DNA of 64,000 nt, taken from assembly GCA_943789135.1 (NCBI GenBank), contig CALSSY010000003.1, positions 45,822-109,821 on the forward strand, written 5' to 3'. A model generated the notes under the pieces. That model saw nothing but the letters and a program-made list of their open reading frames with translations. It made no database searches and was not told the origin of the DNA. Below, piece by piece: positions 26,169-36,467 of this stretch. The DNA comes from an uncultured Bacteroidia bacterium. Lineage in GTDB: Bacteria; Bacteroidota; Bacteroidia; NS11-12g; UBA955. Position 1 is the first letter of the stretch; every line of letters starts with the position of its first letter. The position numbers were made by a program, and so were the translations under genes.

Positions 26169-27354
26169 ATGCATTTGTTTTTGAGTATTTAAAACAACGA
26201 TACCACATTAATAAATAGGCTACCAAGACCGGAAAAGCCTTCAACTGCGCCGTTTCAACTATCCAATATCGAATTGCTCTAGGATATATATCGGTTGGTC
26301 CTAAAATCGTTAATAAAAACACCATCAATAGGATTAAAATTGTCCTTCTATCAATAGGGTTATCATCCGCTGAAAAGAATAGAGCAATTCCACCAATTGC
26401 AATTATATAAGTTGCAGATTCCGACATGTGGTTGAACAGTACAACCCAAACCAGTAAACTCGATCCATATAACAAAGAGAAATTCGTAATGGATCGTGCA
26501 CTCGATTCACGCTTTATTCTCCACCATAATGGAATTATCTGCAGCAACAGAGCGATAAAGAGCAACATGTTTTTCGGAGGAACAAAACCAAACCAAGATT
26601 GCAACCAACCCATAAAACTTAATTTTAAATACGTATTGCTATCTTGACCCAACAAAACGAACCACCAACTATATTCTGAAATAAGATAATCCCGAGAAAC
26701 AAATAATAAAGGAATTGCCATTAAAACCAAGCTATAAAAGACACCATAAAGCATTGCTTTAGGAATTGATTTAGGGCGGATTAGAAACATCAAAAAGAAA
26801 ATCCAACCGAAAATTTTAATGAAACCCGAAGCCAAAATCAGGAAAACCGCTTTACCTGTTTTTTCTCTTTGAAAAGCCCCGATTGACATCATTAAAAGTC
26901 CAAGTACCAATCCATTGCTTTGAGAATTTAATAACGATGTTACCCCTTCTGCCAAAAGAAAAAGGGCTAATATATTCCTGGTTTTTGTTCGTAAACCAAT
27001 TATTTGATGCAGAGCCCACAAAGGGAGCAACATATTAATCAGATTCCATAAGAATAACCCTACTGTAGTTGGAAGCCAATTAAAAGGTAAAAAAGCCAAA
27101 GCACACGTCGGTGAATATTTGAATAAATCATAATGTAATGGATCGTTGCTAATGTACAGGGGTAACTCATTCATTAGGTTAAAGCCCGACCATTTAAATA
27201 TTAAAAAATTATTGTATGCCGCTACGGGGAATTTTATGTTGTCTATTTGAACAGAATTCGACAACAATAATTTGGCTGTTACCCCTATGGTAGCAACCAA
27301 AAACAAAACAAAATTAATTTGTGCGGCTTTATGGGTGCTCCAAAATGATTTCAT
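26167..27354 (-). CDS. DUF2029/GT87-like polyprenyl-linked mannosyltransferase-type membrane protein
   Basis: A 395-residue inner-membrane protein with about ten helices. The early loop FPVAAYNNFLIFKWSGFNL and LYISNDPLHYDLFKYSP, with an acidic residue and FKYSP, and the later GFIKIFGW fit the GT87 (DUF2029) family, GT-C glycosyltransferases using polyprenyl-phosphate sugars. The acceptor is unknown. It lies between its terminator with pnp and the OmpA-like gene's terminator, so it forms its own unit. Fold class is likely; activity is inferred. Confidence 0.7.
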   Translation of the reverse strand: MKSFWSTHKAAQINFVLFLVATIGVTAKLLLSNSVQIDNIKFPVAAYNNFLIFKWSGFNLMNELPLYISNDPLHYDLFKYSPTCALAFLPFNWLPTTVGLFLWNLINMLLPLWALHQIIGLRTKTRNILALFLLAEGVTSLLNSQSNGLVLGLLMMSIGAFQREKTGKAVFLILASGFIKIFGWIFFLMFLIRPKSIPKAMLYGVFYSLVLMAIPLLFVSRDYLISEYSWWFVLLGQDSNTYLKLSFMGWLQSWFGFVPPKNMLLFIALLLQIIPLWWRIKRESSARSITNFSLLYGSSLLVWVVLFNHMSESATYIIAIGGIALFFSADDNPIDRRTILILLMVFLLTILGPTDIYPRAIRYWIVETAQLKAFPVLVAYLLMWYRCFKYSKTNA

Positions 27355-27359
27355 TTCAC

Positions 27360-27386
27360 AAAAAAAGGGGCTATAAGCCCCTTTTT
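27360..27386 (-). terminator. Terminator after the PorE-like OmpA gene
   Basis: GGGGCT pairs with AGCCCC (27367-27381), followed on the minus strand by seven U. It lies between the OmpA-family stop at 27406 and the next minus-strand start at 27354, closing the adhesin-SprF-OmpA transcript. Confidence 0.82.
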
Positions 27387-27405
27387 CAAGATAAACATGT
27401 TCACA

Positions 27406-30400
27406 TTATTTCATAACACGCACCCCGTCGTCAAACTTGACAACGAAAGCATCTTTATAACCTATGCTTCTCAAAGATGCTTTGTAAGCTTCGGCTTCAT
27501 TTTCCGTTCCGAATGCGCCCGCACAATATTTATAATATTTACCGGAACGGTACATATAAATATCACTTAAGCCCTTAGATACGAACCTGCTTTCATTTTG
27601 TGGCTTCGTAGACATTTTAAACTGTACACGATAAACCACACCTGGTATAAACTTAGTGGTGCTAACCGCTGCTGGTTGTTCAGTTGCAGTTTCTTTTGGC
27701 GCTTTAGCTGCCGGTGCAGTTTGATTGATTTCAGCTTGAGGGTTATTGGCTGCCTGAGGAACTAAATCTTTAGGATATTTGGCGTAATTAGCCGGAGCTT
27801 CATACTTGTCTGGAATGCCATCTTCATCAGAATCGGTATCTATATAATCTGGTTTTCCATCCTTATCTGTGTCTTTTGTTCCTTCTACTTTATCAGGAAT
27901 ACCATCGTTATCGGAATCGTCATCGCGATAATTTGGAATTCCGTCACGATCTGTATCTTTAATTCCTTCTTCCGTGTCTGGAATACCATCATTGTCTGAA
28001 TCTTGATCAAGGAAATTCATTACACCGTCATTATCTGAATCGCGCGTTCCTTCTAACTTATCTGATGTGCCATCACCATCAGCATCTAAATCTAAGTAGT
28101 TCGGATTGCCGTCGTTATCCACATCCGCAACACCTTCTTGTGCATCTGGAATTCCATCTGCGTCGGAATCTGTATCCAAGAAGTTTCTCTTGCCATCGCG
28201 ATCAAAATCTGCAGATCCTTCCATTCTATCCGGAATACCGTCGTTATCCGAGTCTAAATCAATGAAGTTTGGAAGTCCATCTTTATCCGCATCTCCACGA
28301 CCTTCTGTTGCATCCGGAATTTCATCATTATCAGAATCTGGATCTAAATAATCAGGGATACCATCGCCATCAGCGTCACCAACTTTCATATTGTCTTGAA
28401 CCAATTCCTGAGGATCTATTACACCTCCGCCATTGCGTTTAGACTTATTAGAAGCCATTGCCTCTGGGTTGTTTGGATCTACTTCTTCGGAATTACCGTT
28501 TTGGCCTGAAGCTGCTTTCCTATTGGAAGCGATAATTTCAGATCCATCGCATGGCAATAAACCAGAAATAATGTATTCGGTTCTTCTGTTCAATGCGTGC
28601 TCCTCATCGGTACACGTTACACCATCCAGGCATTTGTTGATGATTTTAGATTCACCAAAACCTTTATAAGAAAGGCCTTTAGAAGAAACACCACGTTTCA
28701 ATAAATAATCGTAAACCGATTTGGCTCTCGCCGTAGATAAGGCTTGGTTTAATTCGTTACTTCCGCGTGAATCGGTATGGGAACCTAATTGAATTCTCAA
28801 ACCTGGATTATGTTTTAATACAATAGCAACACGATCTAACTCTTCCTTACTTTGTGGCGTTAACTGATAACTGTTAAGTTCGTAATAAATGGGCTTCACT
28901 TCAAAAAGCACACCTAAGTCTTCACCCACTTTATACTTCTGTAAACCTAAACGAAGCTTGCGCTTGCCATCGGAAGTTACTACGTAGTTAGACGTTGACC
29001 CGTATTTATATCCACAAGGATGAGCCGACAACTGGACTTTAGCATCCTTCGAAATATCAGAATAACTGGCTACCCCAGTAGAATCAATATTGCCTCTAAT
29101 TGCCTTTTCATCGTCGTCTAAGTTATCTAACGTATAGGCCACGTTTGGAATTACCGCACCCGTTTCTTCGTCAAAAATCTCAACTATTAAATCGTCTTGA
29201 GTAGGTTTTGCTGTATTTGAATCTGGATTTAAAATACTGAAATAGAACAAATCGTCGTTTGCTGATTTTCCATCTCGATTAGAAGCAAAAGTTCCGTAGG
29301 TATCGATAATGGCAGGTGCAAAATCATCACTATTCGAGTTGATTGGTTTACCTGCATTTAAAATCATATTTGAGTTGCGATCTACCGTGTAAATATCAAG
29401 TCCTCCAAATCCTAAATGACCCTCAGATGAGAAATAAAAATCACCCGTATTGCTAAATCGGGGGAAATTATCTCGCAACATGGTATTTATCTGGGGACCC
29501 ATATTTACAGGCTCGCCAATTTTAACACCATCTGGACCGTTTGAAATAACAGGTGCCTCATATAAATCCGATTTTCCATAACCACCGGGCATATCAGAAA
29601 CAAAAACAACTTTACTTCCATCGGGGGCAATTACTAAATCAGCCACATTGAATTTGTCATTATTCAATTGGAAAGGCATTTCTATCCATTTTTTACCTTC
29701 CTTTTTCAAGGCAAAAATTTGCAATAATGATTCGTTGTTTGCATTGGGTTTGTCTGCGTTACGAGTTACATAAATCAAGCCAGTAGATTCATCGTAATGC
29801 GAAACATATTGATGTGTTCTACAACGGTTGAACGCAGCCTCTTTGGCCGCACCAATAGTACTATCGTTAAATCTCGCACTAACAATTACATTATATGGGT
29901 TAAAGTGCGATGCACTTCGTATTTTCCATAGACCCTTTTCTTTCTTAGTTTGAGTAAAATAAGCATTTCCATCAGGTGTTGTTACCATCCCATAATCTGC
30001 AATTTTGCTGCTCTGAGGCACCTTTTTTACTGCATAATTATCTGAGAAATTAAACTCTGCCCAATAATCTTCTCTTTTGTCTTTATTCTCTTGGTAAAAC
30101 TCAGGTGTTAACTCGTCAAACAACGGGATTCCCGCATAAAAGTTATCCTTTAAGAATAAAATCAACGAGTCAGACAATCCATACATTTCCATTTTACGGG
30201 CTGCCAATGAGTAATACAACAAGTCTAATGGACTTACCTCATTGGGGTATTTTTCGGCCAACTCAAAATATGCGTCAAACGCCTTGTCTGTAATTTCCAT
30301 ACGACCGTAGGCATAGGCTAACATTTTTTGATTCGGATAATCTCGTTTTTTGGCTACGGTCTTTCCACCGTTTACACGTACAATCTCTTCGTACTTCTCT

Positions 30401-30510
30401 TGTTCGAGAAGTTTTAACATCTTTGATTGTGCACCAGAAAAGCCAACCCAACAAAAAGTAAGGGTTAACAGGATAAATTTATTTAAAACGTTCATGTTCT
30501 TGCTTTTCAT
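27406..30510 (-). CDS. PorE-like OmpA-family protein with TSP3 repeats and C-terminal SPOR-like domain
   Basis: A 1,034-residue exported protein. The order of parts is: signal peptide (an alternative ATG at 30495 would start it); TPR-like helices to about residue 130; a PD40/WD40-type propeller (VVFVSDMPGGYGKSDLYEA, FYFSSEGHLGFGGLDIY) to about 420; a carboxypeptidase-regulatory-like module; an OmpA_C peptidoglycan-binding domain near residues 540-650 with LGSHTDSRGSNELNQALS and NRRTEYII; about ten Asp-rich TSP3-type Ca2+-binding repeats of the form DxDxDGIPD (about 700-890); and a SPOR-like domain at the end (VVYRVQFKMSTKP to YKDAFVVKF). TPR-propeller-CRD-OmpA is the layout of the T9SS protein PorE. 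The TSP3 and SPOR extension is unusual. It sits five bases after the SprF gene in one operon. Confidence 0.85.
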   Translation of the reverse strand: MKSKNMNVLNKFILLTLTFCWVGFSGAQSKMLKLLEQEKYEEIVRVNGGKTVAKKRDYPNQKMLAYAYGRMEITDKAFDAYFELAEKYPNEVSPLDLLYYSLAARKMEMYGLSDSLILFLKDNFYAGIPLFDELTPEFYQENKDKREDYWAEFNFSDNYAVKKVPQSSKIADYGMVTTPDGNAYFTQTKKEKGLWKIRSASHFNPYNVIVSARFNDSTIGAAKEAAFNRCRTHQYVSHYDESTGLIYVTRNADKPNANNESLLQIFALKKEGKKWIEMPFQLNNDKFNVADLVIAPDGSKVVFVSDMPGGYGKSDLYEAPVISNGPDGVKIGEPVNMGPQINTMLRDNFPRFSNTGDFYFSSEGHLGFGGLDIYTVDRNSNMILNAGKPINSNSDDFAPAIIDTYGTFASNRDGKSANDDLFYFSILNPDSNTAKPTQDDLIVEIFDEETGAVIPNVAYTLDNLDDDEKAIRGNIDSTGVASYSDISKDAKVQLSAHPCGYKYGSTSNYVVTSDGKRKLRLGLQKYKVGEDLGVLFEVKPIYYELNSYQLTPQSKEELDRVAIVLKHNPGLRIQLGSHTDSRGSNELNQALSTARAKSVYDYLLKRGVSSKGLSYKGFGESKIINKCLDGVTCTDEEHALNRRTEYIISGLLPCDGSEIIASNRKAASGQNGNSEEVDPNNPEAMASNKSKRNGGGVIDPQELVQDNMKVGDADGDGIPDYLDPDSDNDEIPDATEGRGDADKDGLPNFIDLDSDNDGIPDRMEGSADFDRDGKRNFLDTDSDADGIPDAQEGVADVDNDGNPNYLDLDADGDGTSDKLEGTRDSDNDGVMNFLDQDSDNDGIPDTEEGIKDTDRDGIPNYRDDDSDNDGIPDKVEGTKDTDKDGKPDYIDTDSDEDGIPDKYEAPANYAKYPKDLVPQAANNPQAEINQTAPAAKAPKETATEQPAAVSTTKFIPGVVYRVQFKMSTKPQNESRFVSKGLSDIYMYRSGKYYKYCAGAFGTENEAEAYKASLRSIGYKDAFVVKFDDGVRVMK
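27800..28370 (-). repeat. TSP3-type Asp-rich repeat array in the OmpA-like gene
   Basis: About ten tandem coding units of roughly 50-60 bases, each encoding a D-x-D-x-D-G-I-P-D type calcium-binding loop. The nucleotide units are similar but not identical. They correspond to a flexible Ca2+-bound spacer between the peptidoglycan-binding and SPOR-like domains. Confidence 0.8.
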
Positions 30511-30515
30511 TTTTT

Positions 30516-31466
30516 TTAGAAATAACGTGGGGTTATCACACGGCGGTTGGACACATAAGGAATTGCATATTGCACACCAAATTCATGCGAGCCATTTACG
30601 TACTGATTGATTGGAGCCAATCTATGGTCATATGCATAAACTAAGGTAAAGTTTGGATTTACTTGGGCCATAGCCATAATTCCAACTTCACCACCTGTGC
30701 GGTAAAATGCTCCCAAAGAATAATCATCCATGTAAATAGCATGAACATTCAAGTCTATTTGAACTGGGGCACCTTGTACCATTTTAATTTGCGTTGTTGG
30801 TTTGATTTTTAAATCACTGCTGACTTCATGAACATAACCCGCAAATGCGTAAAACTGGGTATTGGTTGCGTAACTTATATCAACATTATTTACTGGATTA
30901 TCACCTACAAAAACCATTCTAGGTGCTGATACTCCTGCAAAAAACTTTTCCGAATACAAGTAAACTCCAAAACCTGTCATTGGCGCTAAGATGTTCATAT
31001 CGTTGTTGTTAAATGCAACATCGTCATCGACATCCCTACCAAGTTGAGAAAGGTTGATGTTGTAATTAAACAAACCTCCTCTTAGTCCAACTGCTAAACG
31101 CAGATCTTTGGTAATTTGCTTGTTCCAAGCTAGTGACAATGCAATTTGTGTCTCGCTCATTGGGTTTGCTGTTTTGAACTTTCCCAAACTACCCGTTTGT
31201 AGATTTAGTCCGCCTCCAAAATCTCCAACTATTGGTGAATGAACACCTACGTTGTAATATCTGGGAGCTCCAGGCAAATTCAACCATTGCATACGAGCCA
31301 AGCTATTGGCTACTAATGTTTGTTTTGAACCTGCATATGCTGGATTTAATGCCAAGGAATTGTAGTCGTAATGAGAATACATTTGCTCCTGTTGTGCATT
31401 CGCCTTTCCTATCCAAAATAGAGCGGTTAAAGCGAGAGCGAGGCTATATGTTTTAAAATTTTTCAT
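30516..31466 (-). CDS. PorP/SprF family type IX secretion protein
   Basis: A 316-residue predicted outer-membrane beta-barrel with signal peptide (MKNFKTYSLALALTALFWIG). The classic N-terminal motif QEQMYSHYDYNSLALNPAYA opens the mature protein, with GGLNLQTGSLG and LAVGLRGGLFNYNINLSQLG following. SprF-type proteins are needed to bring type B (CHU_C) substrates such as SprB to the cell surface. Here the gene lies 22 bases after such an adhesin and five bases before the PorE-like OmpA gene, so the three should act together on export and attachment of that adhesin. Confidence 0.93.
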   Translation of the reverse strand: MKNFKTYSLALALTALFWIGKANAQQEQMYSHYDYNSLALNPAYAGSKQTLVANSLARMQWLNLPGAPRYYNVGVHSPIVGDFGGGLNLQTGSLGKFKTANPMSETQIALSLAWNKQITKDLRLAVGLRGGLFNYNINLSQLGRDVDDDVAFNNNDMNILAPMTGFGVYLYSEKFFAGVSAPRMVFVGDNPVNNVDISYATNTQFYAFAGYVHEVSSDLKIKPTTQIKMVQGAPVQIDLNVHAIYMDDYSLGAFYRTGGEVGIMAMAQVNPNFTLVYAYDHRLAPINQYVNGSHEFGVQYAIPYVSNRRVITPRYF

Positions 31467-31488
31467 GATTCTTAATTTTAATTGGGGT

Positions 31489-34400
31489 TTATCGTTTGAT
31501 GTATACGTTACCTGTTATGTCTTCACGATTTTGTCCGTTTGGCTTAAAGACATAATAATACAATCCTTCTGGTAAGCCCTCACCAAAGGTAGGCAAGCCC
31601 GATGAACTGCTTCCATCCCATTTGTTTTTATATCCATTTCCTGAGTCAAACACCACTTGGCCATTTCTATTGAATACGATCAATTGGGCCTTTGAGTAAA
31701 CCTTAAGACCTTTAATAATGAACAACTCATTTACACCGTCGCCATTTGGTGAGAACGCTTCTGGTATGCGATATTGTGCATCTATATAATCGGGTATTCC
31801 GTTGCCATCTGAATCGCTATCACCCTCATCTATATCCAATACATCATCGTTGTCAGAGTCTGTATCCAAATAATTAGGAGTTCCATCACCATCTGTATCG
31901 GTAGTACCTTCTGTTTCATCTGTCAAGCCATCGTTATCGGAATCTGTATCACGGAAATCCATGATTCCATCGTTGTCAGAATCAACTGGGTTAGTTGGGT
32001 CTGAACCTGCTTCTACTGCATCCGAGATACCATCACCATCTGAATCTAAGTCGCGATAATCTTCATCTCCATCGTTATCGGTATCTACTGGATTTGTTGG
32101 ATCTGAACCTGCTTCTACGTCGTCTGGAATATTATCTCCATCAGAGTCTGTATCGCGGAAATCGTCCTTACCATCATTATCCGTATCTAGTGGATTGCTT
32201 GGATCTGCTCCCGCTTCGTAGCTATCTAAAATGGTATCGTCGTCTGAATCGGTATCTCTGAAGTCTTCTTTACCGTCTCCGTCCGTATCAACTGGATTTG
32301 TTGGGTCTGAACCCGCCTCATAGGTATCCGAAATTCCATCATCATCTGAATCGGTATCGCGGTAATCTGCATTTCCATCGTTATCGGTATCCGCAGCCCC
32401 CTCTACAGAATCGGGAATCTGATCGTTATCGGAATCGGTTTCACGGAAGTCCATATTGGTATCCGAATCGGCGTCGGCAGGTTGAACATCGCCGTTGTCG
32501 CCAAAACCTGAATTATTTCCATCTGCTTCGTCAACGATACCATCACCATCCGTGTCGTTGGTATCATCAACTATTCCATCTGAGTTGGCATCTGTATGTC
32601 CTTGAAGGCTTTCTAGTACATCGAATAATCCATCATCGTCAGAGTCAAGATCTAAATAATCCGGAGTACCGTCCGTATCGGTATCAACTGCTGCAGTTAA
32701 AACGGTACCTGCATTGTCATTGAGTCCATCTCCGTTTGCATCAGTAGAACCATTTTCAATTACATCGTTGATGCCGTCGTTATCAGAGTCTAAATCACGG
32801 AAATCTGAAATTCCATCGCCATCTGAATCCAGAAGTGCGTGTTTTCCATTGTTTTCTGTTTTATCCGCCAAACCATCATTATCGGAATCTGTATCTAAGT
32901 AATCGAGAGTTCCATCACCGTCGGTATCGAAGTTTTTCTCAATGTAATCAGGAATACTGTCATTATCCGAATCCAATAAGTCTACATAAATAAACTGGGT
33001 TTTTGTGGTAATGTTACCTTGTTTATCTCTAACACTTACCGTGATTATTGGCATCCCTACATCACCTACATAGAATGTATCTTGACTTATCCAAGTAGAA
33101 TCCACATTACAATTATCCGTAGCTGAAACTATTACATCGTTTAGATCTAATACAGCTGTACCAGAAGTATCGATTCCTATGTTTATGCTTTTGGTAACTA
33201 ACACTGGCTTAATGGTATCGATTACGTTCACATTAAATGACGTCTGAGATACATTGCCAAACTTATCTGTAACCTTGAAAATTATTTGTTTTACAGGTCC
33301 GTCCGAACAAACTAGAGTATCTCCTATGATTTCGCGTAATTGAATGCCACAATTGTCATAAGTTCCACCATCAATATCTGCAGTTTCTATAATTTCTGAA
33401 CCATTTACATCCAAATAGAAATCAGGTAGCGTTGGTTTCAATACAATAACAGGCTTCACTGTGTCTAAAACCAAAATGGTTGTTGTGTCTCTTGATGTAT
33501 TACCGCTTCCATCCGTACCAATTAGGTATACATCAAACTCTTTTGTTGCATCATCGCAATCAAATGTAGTTTTACCTGAAATTTGCAAATCCAAAGGTAT
33601 ACATGACGTGTTGTCCGTGCTTCCAAGGTCGATATCTGCAGTTCCAATTGTTTTAGTTGGATTAACTGAAGAACCCAAGTAAACGGTATCACGAACTTTG
33701 GCATTTAATACAGGGGCTAGGGTGTCGAATACATACACTTCAAAAGAATCAACTGTCTGGTTCTTGGATGCATCCATAAAGGTTACATACACCATGATAC
33801 TGTCTGCGGTGATATCCGCACAACTAAATGTTTGTTGAGAATATAGGGTGTCGGTAATATCACAATTATCAAAGGCTGAAATTAGATAGTCCGAATCGTG
33901 TAAAGTATATGTGCCATTAGGACCTAAGTAAACTACAATAGAGTCTTTAACTGCGACATTATAGGGTGCCAAGGTATCTAACAGCGTTACCAATGCGGTG
34001 TCGTGAGTAACATTGCCGCTCGCATCTTTAACAAAAACCAAAACTTCAAATACGCCAGTATCTCCACATGTAAAGAACGTGTCGGATGTGTATATTTCAG
34101 TAATACCGCAATTGTCATTACCTGAGTTGTAAAGCAAAGCGGGCAAAATTGTATCGCGACCCGAAGAATCTAGATATCTTGTGATATTATTAACTATAGG
34201 GGTATCTGGCGCAAGGGTATCTAATACTTGTATTTCAATATTTTTTGAAATGCTATTTCCAGAGGCATCTTTAACTGTTACGGTATAGGTTGCAGAACCC
34301 AAATCCGCACATGTAAAGATGGTTTGCATGGTAGTATCTATAACCCCGCAGTTATCATACGTATATTGTACTACTTCTTCTTTAGGAAGTAATGCTTGTC

Positions 34401-36043
34401 CACTTGCGTCGAGATATAAAATAGTATCGGTTTTGATTCTCAATGAATCTGGATTTCTATTGTCGCTAATAGTAAAGGTCAGCTCTTTGTAGCGTTTGTT
34501 TCCGTTTTTATCTTCGGCATAAACACCTACGGTTTTTGAACCCTTATCTGAACAAGTAAAGTACAGCATGGTATCCGTAGCAGATGCAAAATAGAAGGTG
34601 TCAACACCACAAGCATCGTATGTAGAAAGCACAATCTCGCTGATTAATAGTGTATCTGCGCCTAAAGAATCTAATGTGCGACTTGCAATACTATTAAGTT
34701 TTAAGTCTGGAGCAAACGTATCGTGAACGGCTATTTTTGCTGTAACAGTTCTAGAATTGCCACTAAAATCTTCTATTCTATACGCAACACCTATTGTATC
34801 GCCTGCATGAATGCAAGAGAAAGCAACTTGGCCAAGGTATGTTTTGGAAGCGTCAATTCCACAAGCATCGAAAGAAGCGCTGTCGACCATTGATGCGGTT
34901 AATGTTCCGGAACCTGAACTGTCTAAATACAAATCTACCACAGCATAGATCAAATTTGCTGGAGCGGTTGTGTCTTTAATTGTGATGTCAGCAGTTTTTG
35001 TGCTGTCTGCGTTTCCTGTAGGATCAATCGCATGAAATTTCACCGTTTGAACACTGGTGGTGTTCAAACAATTGAAGGTGCTATCACTTACAGCATATTG
35101 AATGGGACTACAATCATCAGTCGTACCGTTGTTTAAGTCTTCTGCACTAACTGTAACCGTTCCGGTGGCTGAGTCTAAATAAACCGTTATGTTTTTGGTA
35201 GCCGCTACTGGAGGAGTAGCGTCTGTGTGTTGGATTAACAAAGCTGCTGTGTTAGTGACATCCGTTAGCATCTTTAACAGCTGAAGTAATTCCACTTGTG
35301 TCACTTTGGTTTAAAAAGTTTGTTGTGCTTCCAAATGTTCCAGAACCATAATAATCAAAAGTGTAAGGAGTTGTTCCGCCAGATGCGGATAATGTCACAG
35401 AAGCTGTTCCATCGTTACAAATGGAGTTGTTAACTGAAATAGACAGCAACAGTTGAGCAGGTTCGGTAATTGTTACTGAAATATTTTCTTCACAAGAATT
35501 ATCGTCTTGTACATAAAAGGTATACGTTCCAGGGGTAAAGTTGGAGAAAGTATCAATCGCAGCATACGAACCGGTACCTTTTTTAAACACATAACCTGTC
35601 ATCACTGTTCCGCCCGTTGCGTTCAATTTTATCGCTCCATCACCATTGCCATTGCATGTTACATCATATTTGTTAGCTGTCAATACCAATGCAGCAGGTT
35701 CGGTTACATTAATCCCCGTAACATTAACAGTAGTTCCAACATCATCGGTAGCTATAACCGTGTAGCCGTTAAAGGCGTTTACATTTGAAAATGTTAGATT
35801 TCCACTAATTAAAATTGGTTTCGTTTGTAATAAAACCCCAGCTGAATCTAACTTGACATCGCAAGTGGTGGCAAACGGATCTAAAGTCACATTCACTGTA
35901 ATGTCGCCCGTTGGTGTTCCGTTACATGTGGCTTGGGTAGTGCCCGTTAACCCGATTGTTGTTTGGGCTGCAGCCTGTTGAAGGCCAAAAGCGAACAGCA
36001 TTAATAAAAAGCTGAACGCCTTGCTACATATTGATTTTCTCAT
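31489..36043 (-). pseudogene. Large SprB-like adhesin with T9SS type B (CHU_C) sorting domain, one frameshift
   Basis: A ~1,517-residue surface protein in two frames. The first (36043-35252) has a signal peptide and SprB-type repeats (NKYDVTCNGNGDGAIKLNAT, DDNSCEENISVTITEPAQLL). The second (from about 35250 to 31489) has about ten HYR-like modules of ~75 residues (DATPPVAATKNITVYLDS, DDCSP, NCNVDSTW), about fifteen Asp-rich TSP3 loops, and the type B gliding-motility C-terminal domain FSPNGDGVNELFIIKGL to GLYYYVFKPNG. The frames join if one base near 35255-35259 is removed, restoring DANGCTNTAAL. It heads the adhesin-SprF-PorE-like operon and should be exported by T9SS. Confidence 0.82.
31790..32960 (-). 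repeat. TSP3-type Asp-rich repeat array in the adhesin
   Basis: Tandem coding units of about 54-90 bases encode loops such as TDSDNDGIPD and AGSDPTNPVDTD. At least five copies of the AGSDPTNPVDTD variant occur in a row (about 31980-32330), so this is the most internally repetitive DNA in the window. It should form a long calcium-stiffened stalk next to the outer membrane. Confidence 0.85.
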
Positions 36044-36467
36044 ATTTATACTGACTTACTAATTGTTCTAAGGGGTGAAACTGGGTTCTAAACTCTTGAT
36101 ATTCAAAAGATGTGAGGGCAAATAGCCCATAAAGTGAACACATGAAAACATGCGATTCTATATTTAAGCTTCTATTTTTGATAGTGGCGAATTTAAGCTG
36201 CTTCTTTTGAAATGAGGTTAAAACCGATTTTCTGTGTATGTTATTATATACACAAAATGTTCGACTATCCCCTAGAATCAACTTCAACTTCGCCCACATA
36301 AATTTTGCAATTAACGCAAAACCAAGTAGCGTCAAAAATCAAGCCAAGTGTTTAATGTTGGCCTCCAAACAACTTGTTTTTCTTCAACAAAAACAGAATA
36401 TGACTTTTTTGTGACTCTTTTGGCCTTAGAATGGACAATTCCTAAAGACCCACATATCTTCGTATTA
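36044..36467. other. 424-base intergenic region upstream of the adhesin
   Basis: No convincing gene. It contains the upstream region of the adhesin on the minus strand, with an imperfect inverted repeat TGTGTAT (36233-36239) and ATACACA (36248-36254) that could form a hairpin about 190 bases before the adhesin start. The 103-codon minus-strand frame at 36024-36335 overlaps the adhesin start and has no sensible composition. The right end is the downstream side of the VTE5-VTE6 gene; no strong terminator is visible. Confidence 0.5.

Noticed and set aside
31995..32723. Plus-strand reading frames opposite the adhesin TSP3 region
   Set aside because: They are antisense shadows of Asp-rich repeats, with His/Arg/Tyr-rich nonsense composition.
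31790..32960. Regular repeats considered as a CRISPR array
   Set aside because: The repeats are in frame, encode DxDxDG loops, and have no conserved palindromic repeat with unique spacers; no cas genes nearby.
36024..36335. 103-codon minus-strand reading frame upstream of the adhesin
   Set aside because: It overlaps the adhesin start, has an irregular composition with no recognisable domain, and covers the expected promoter/leader region.
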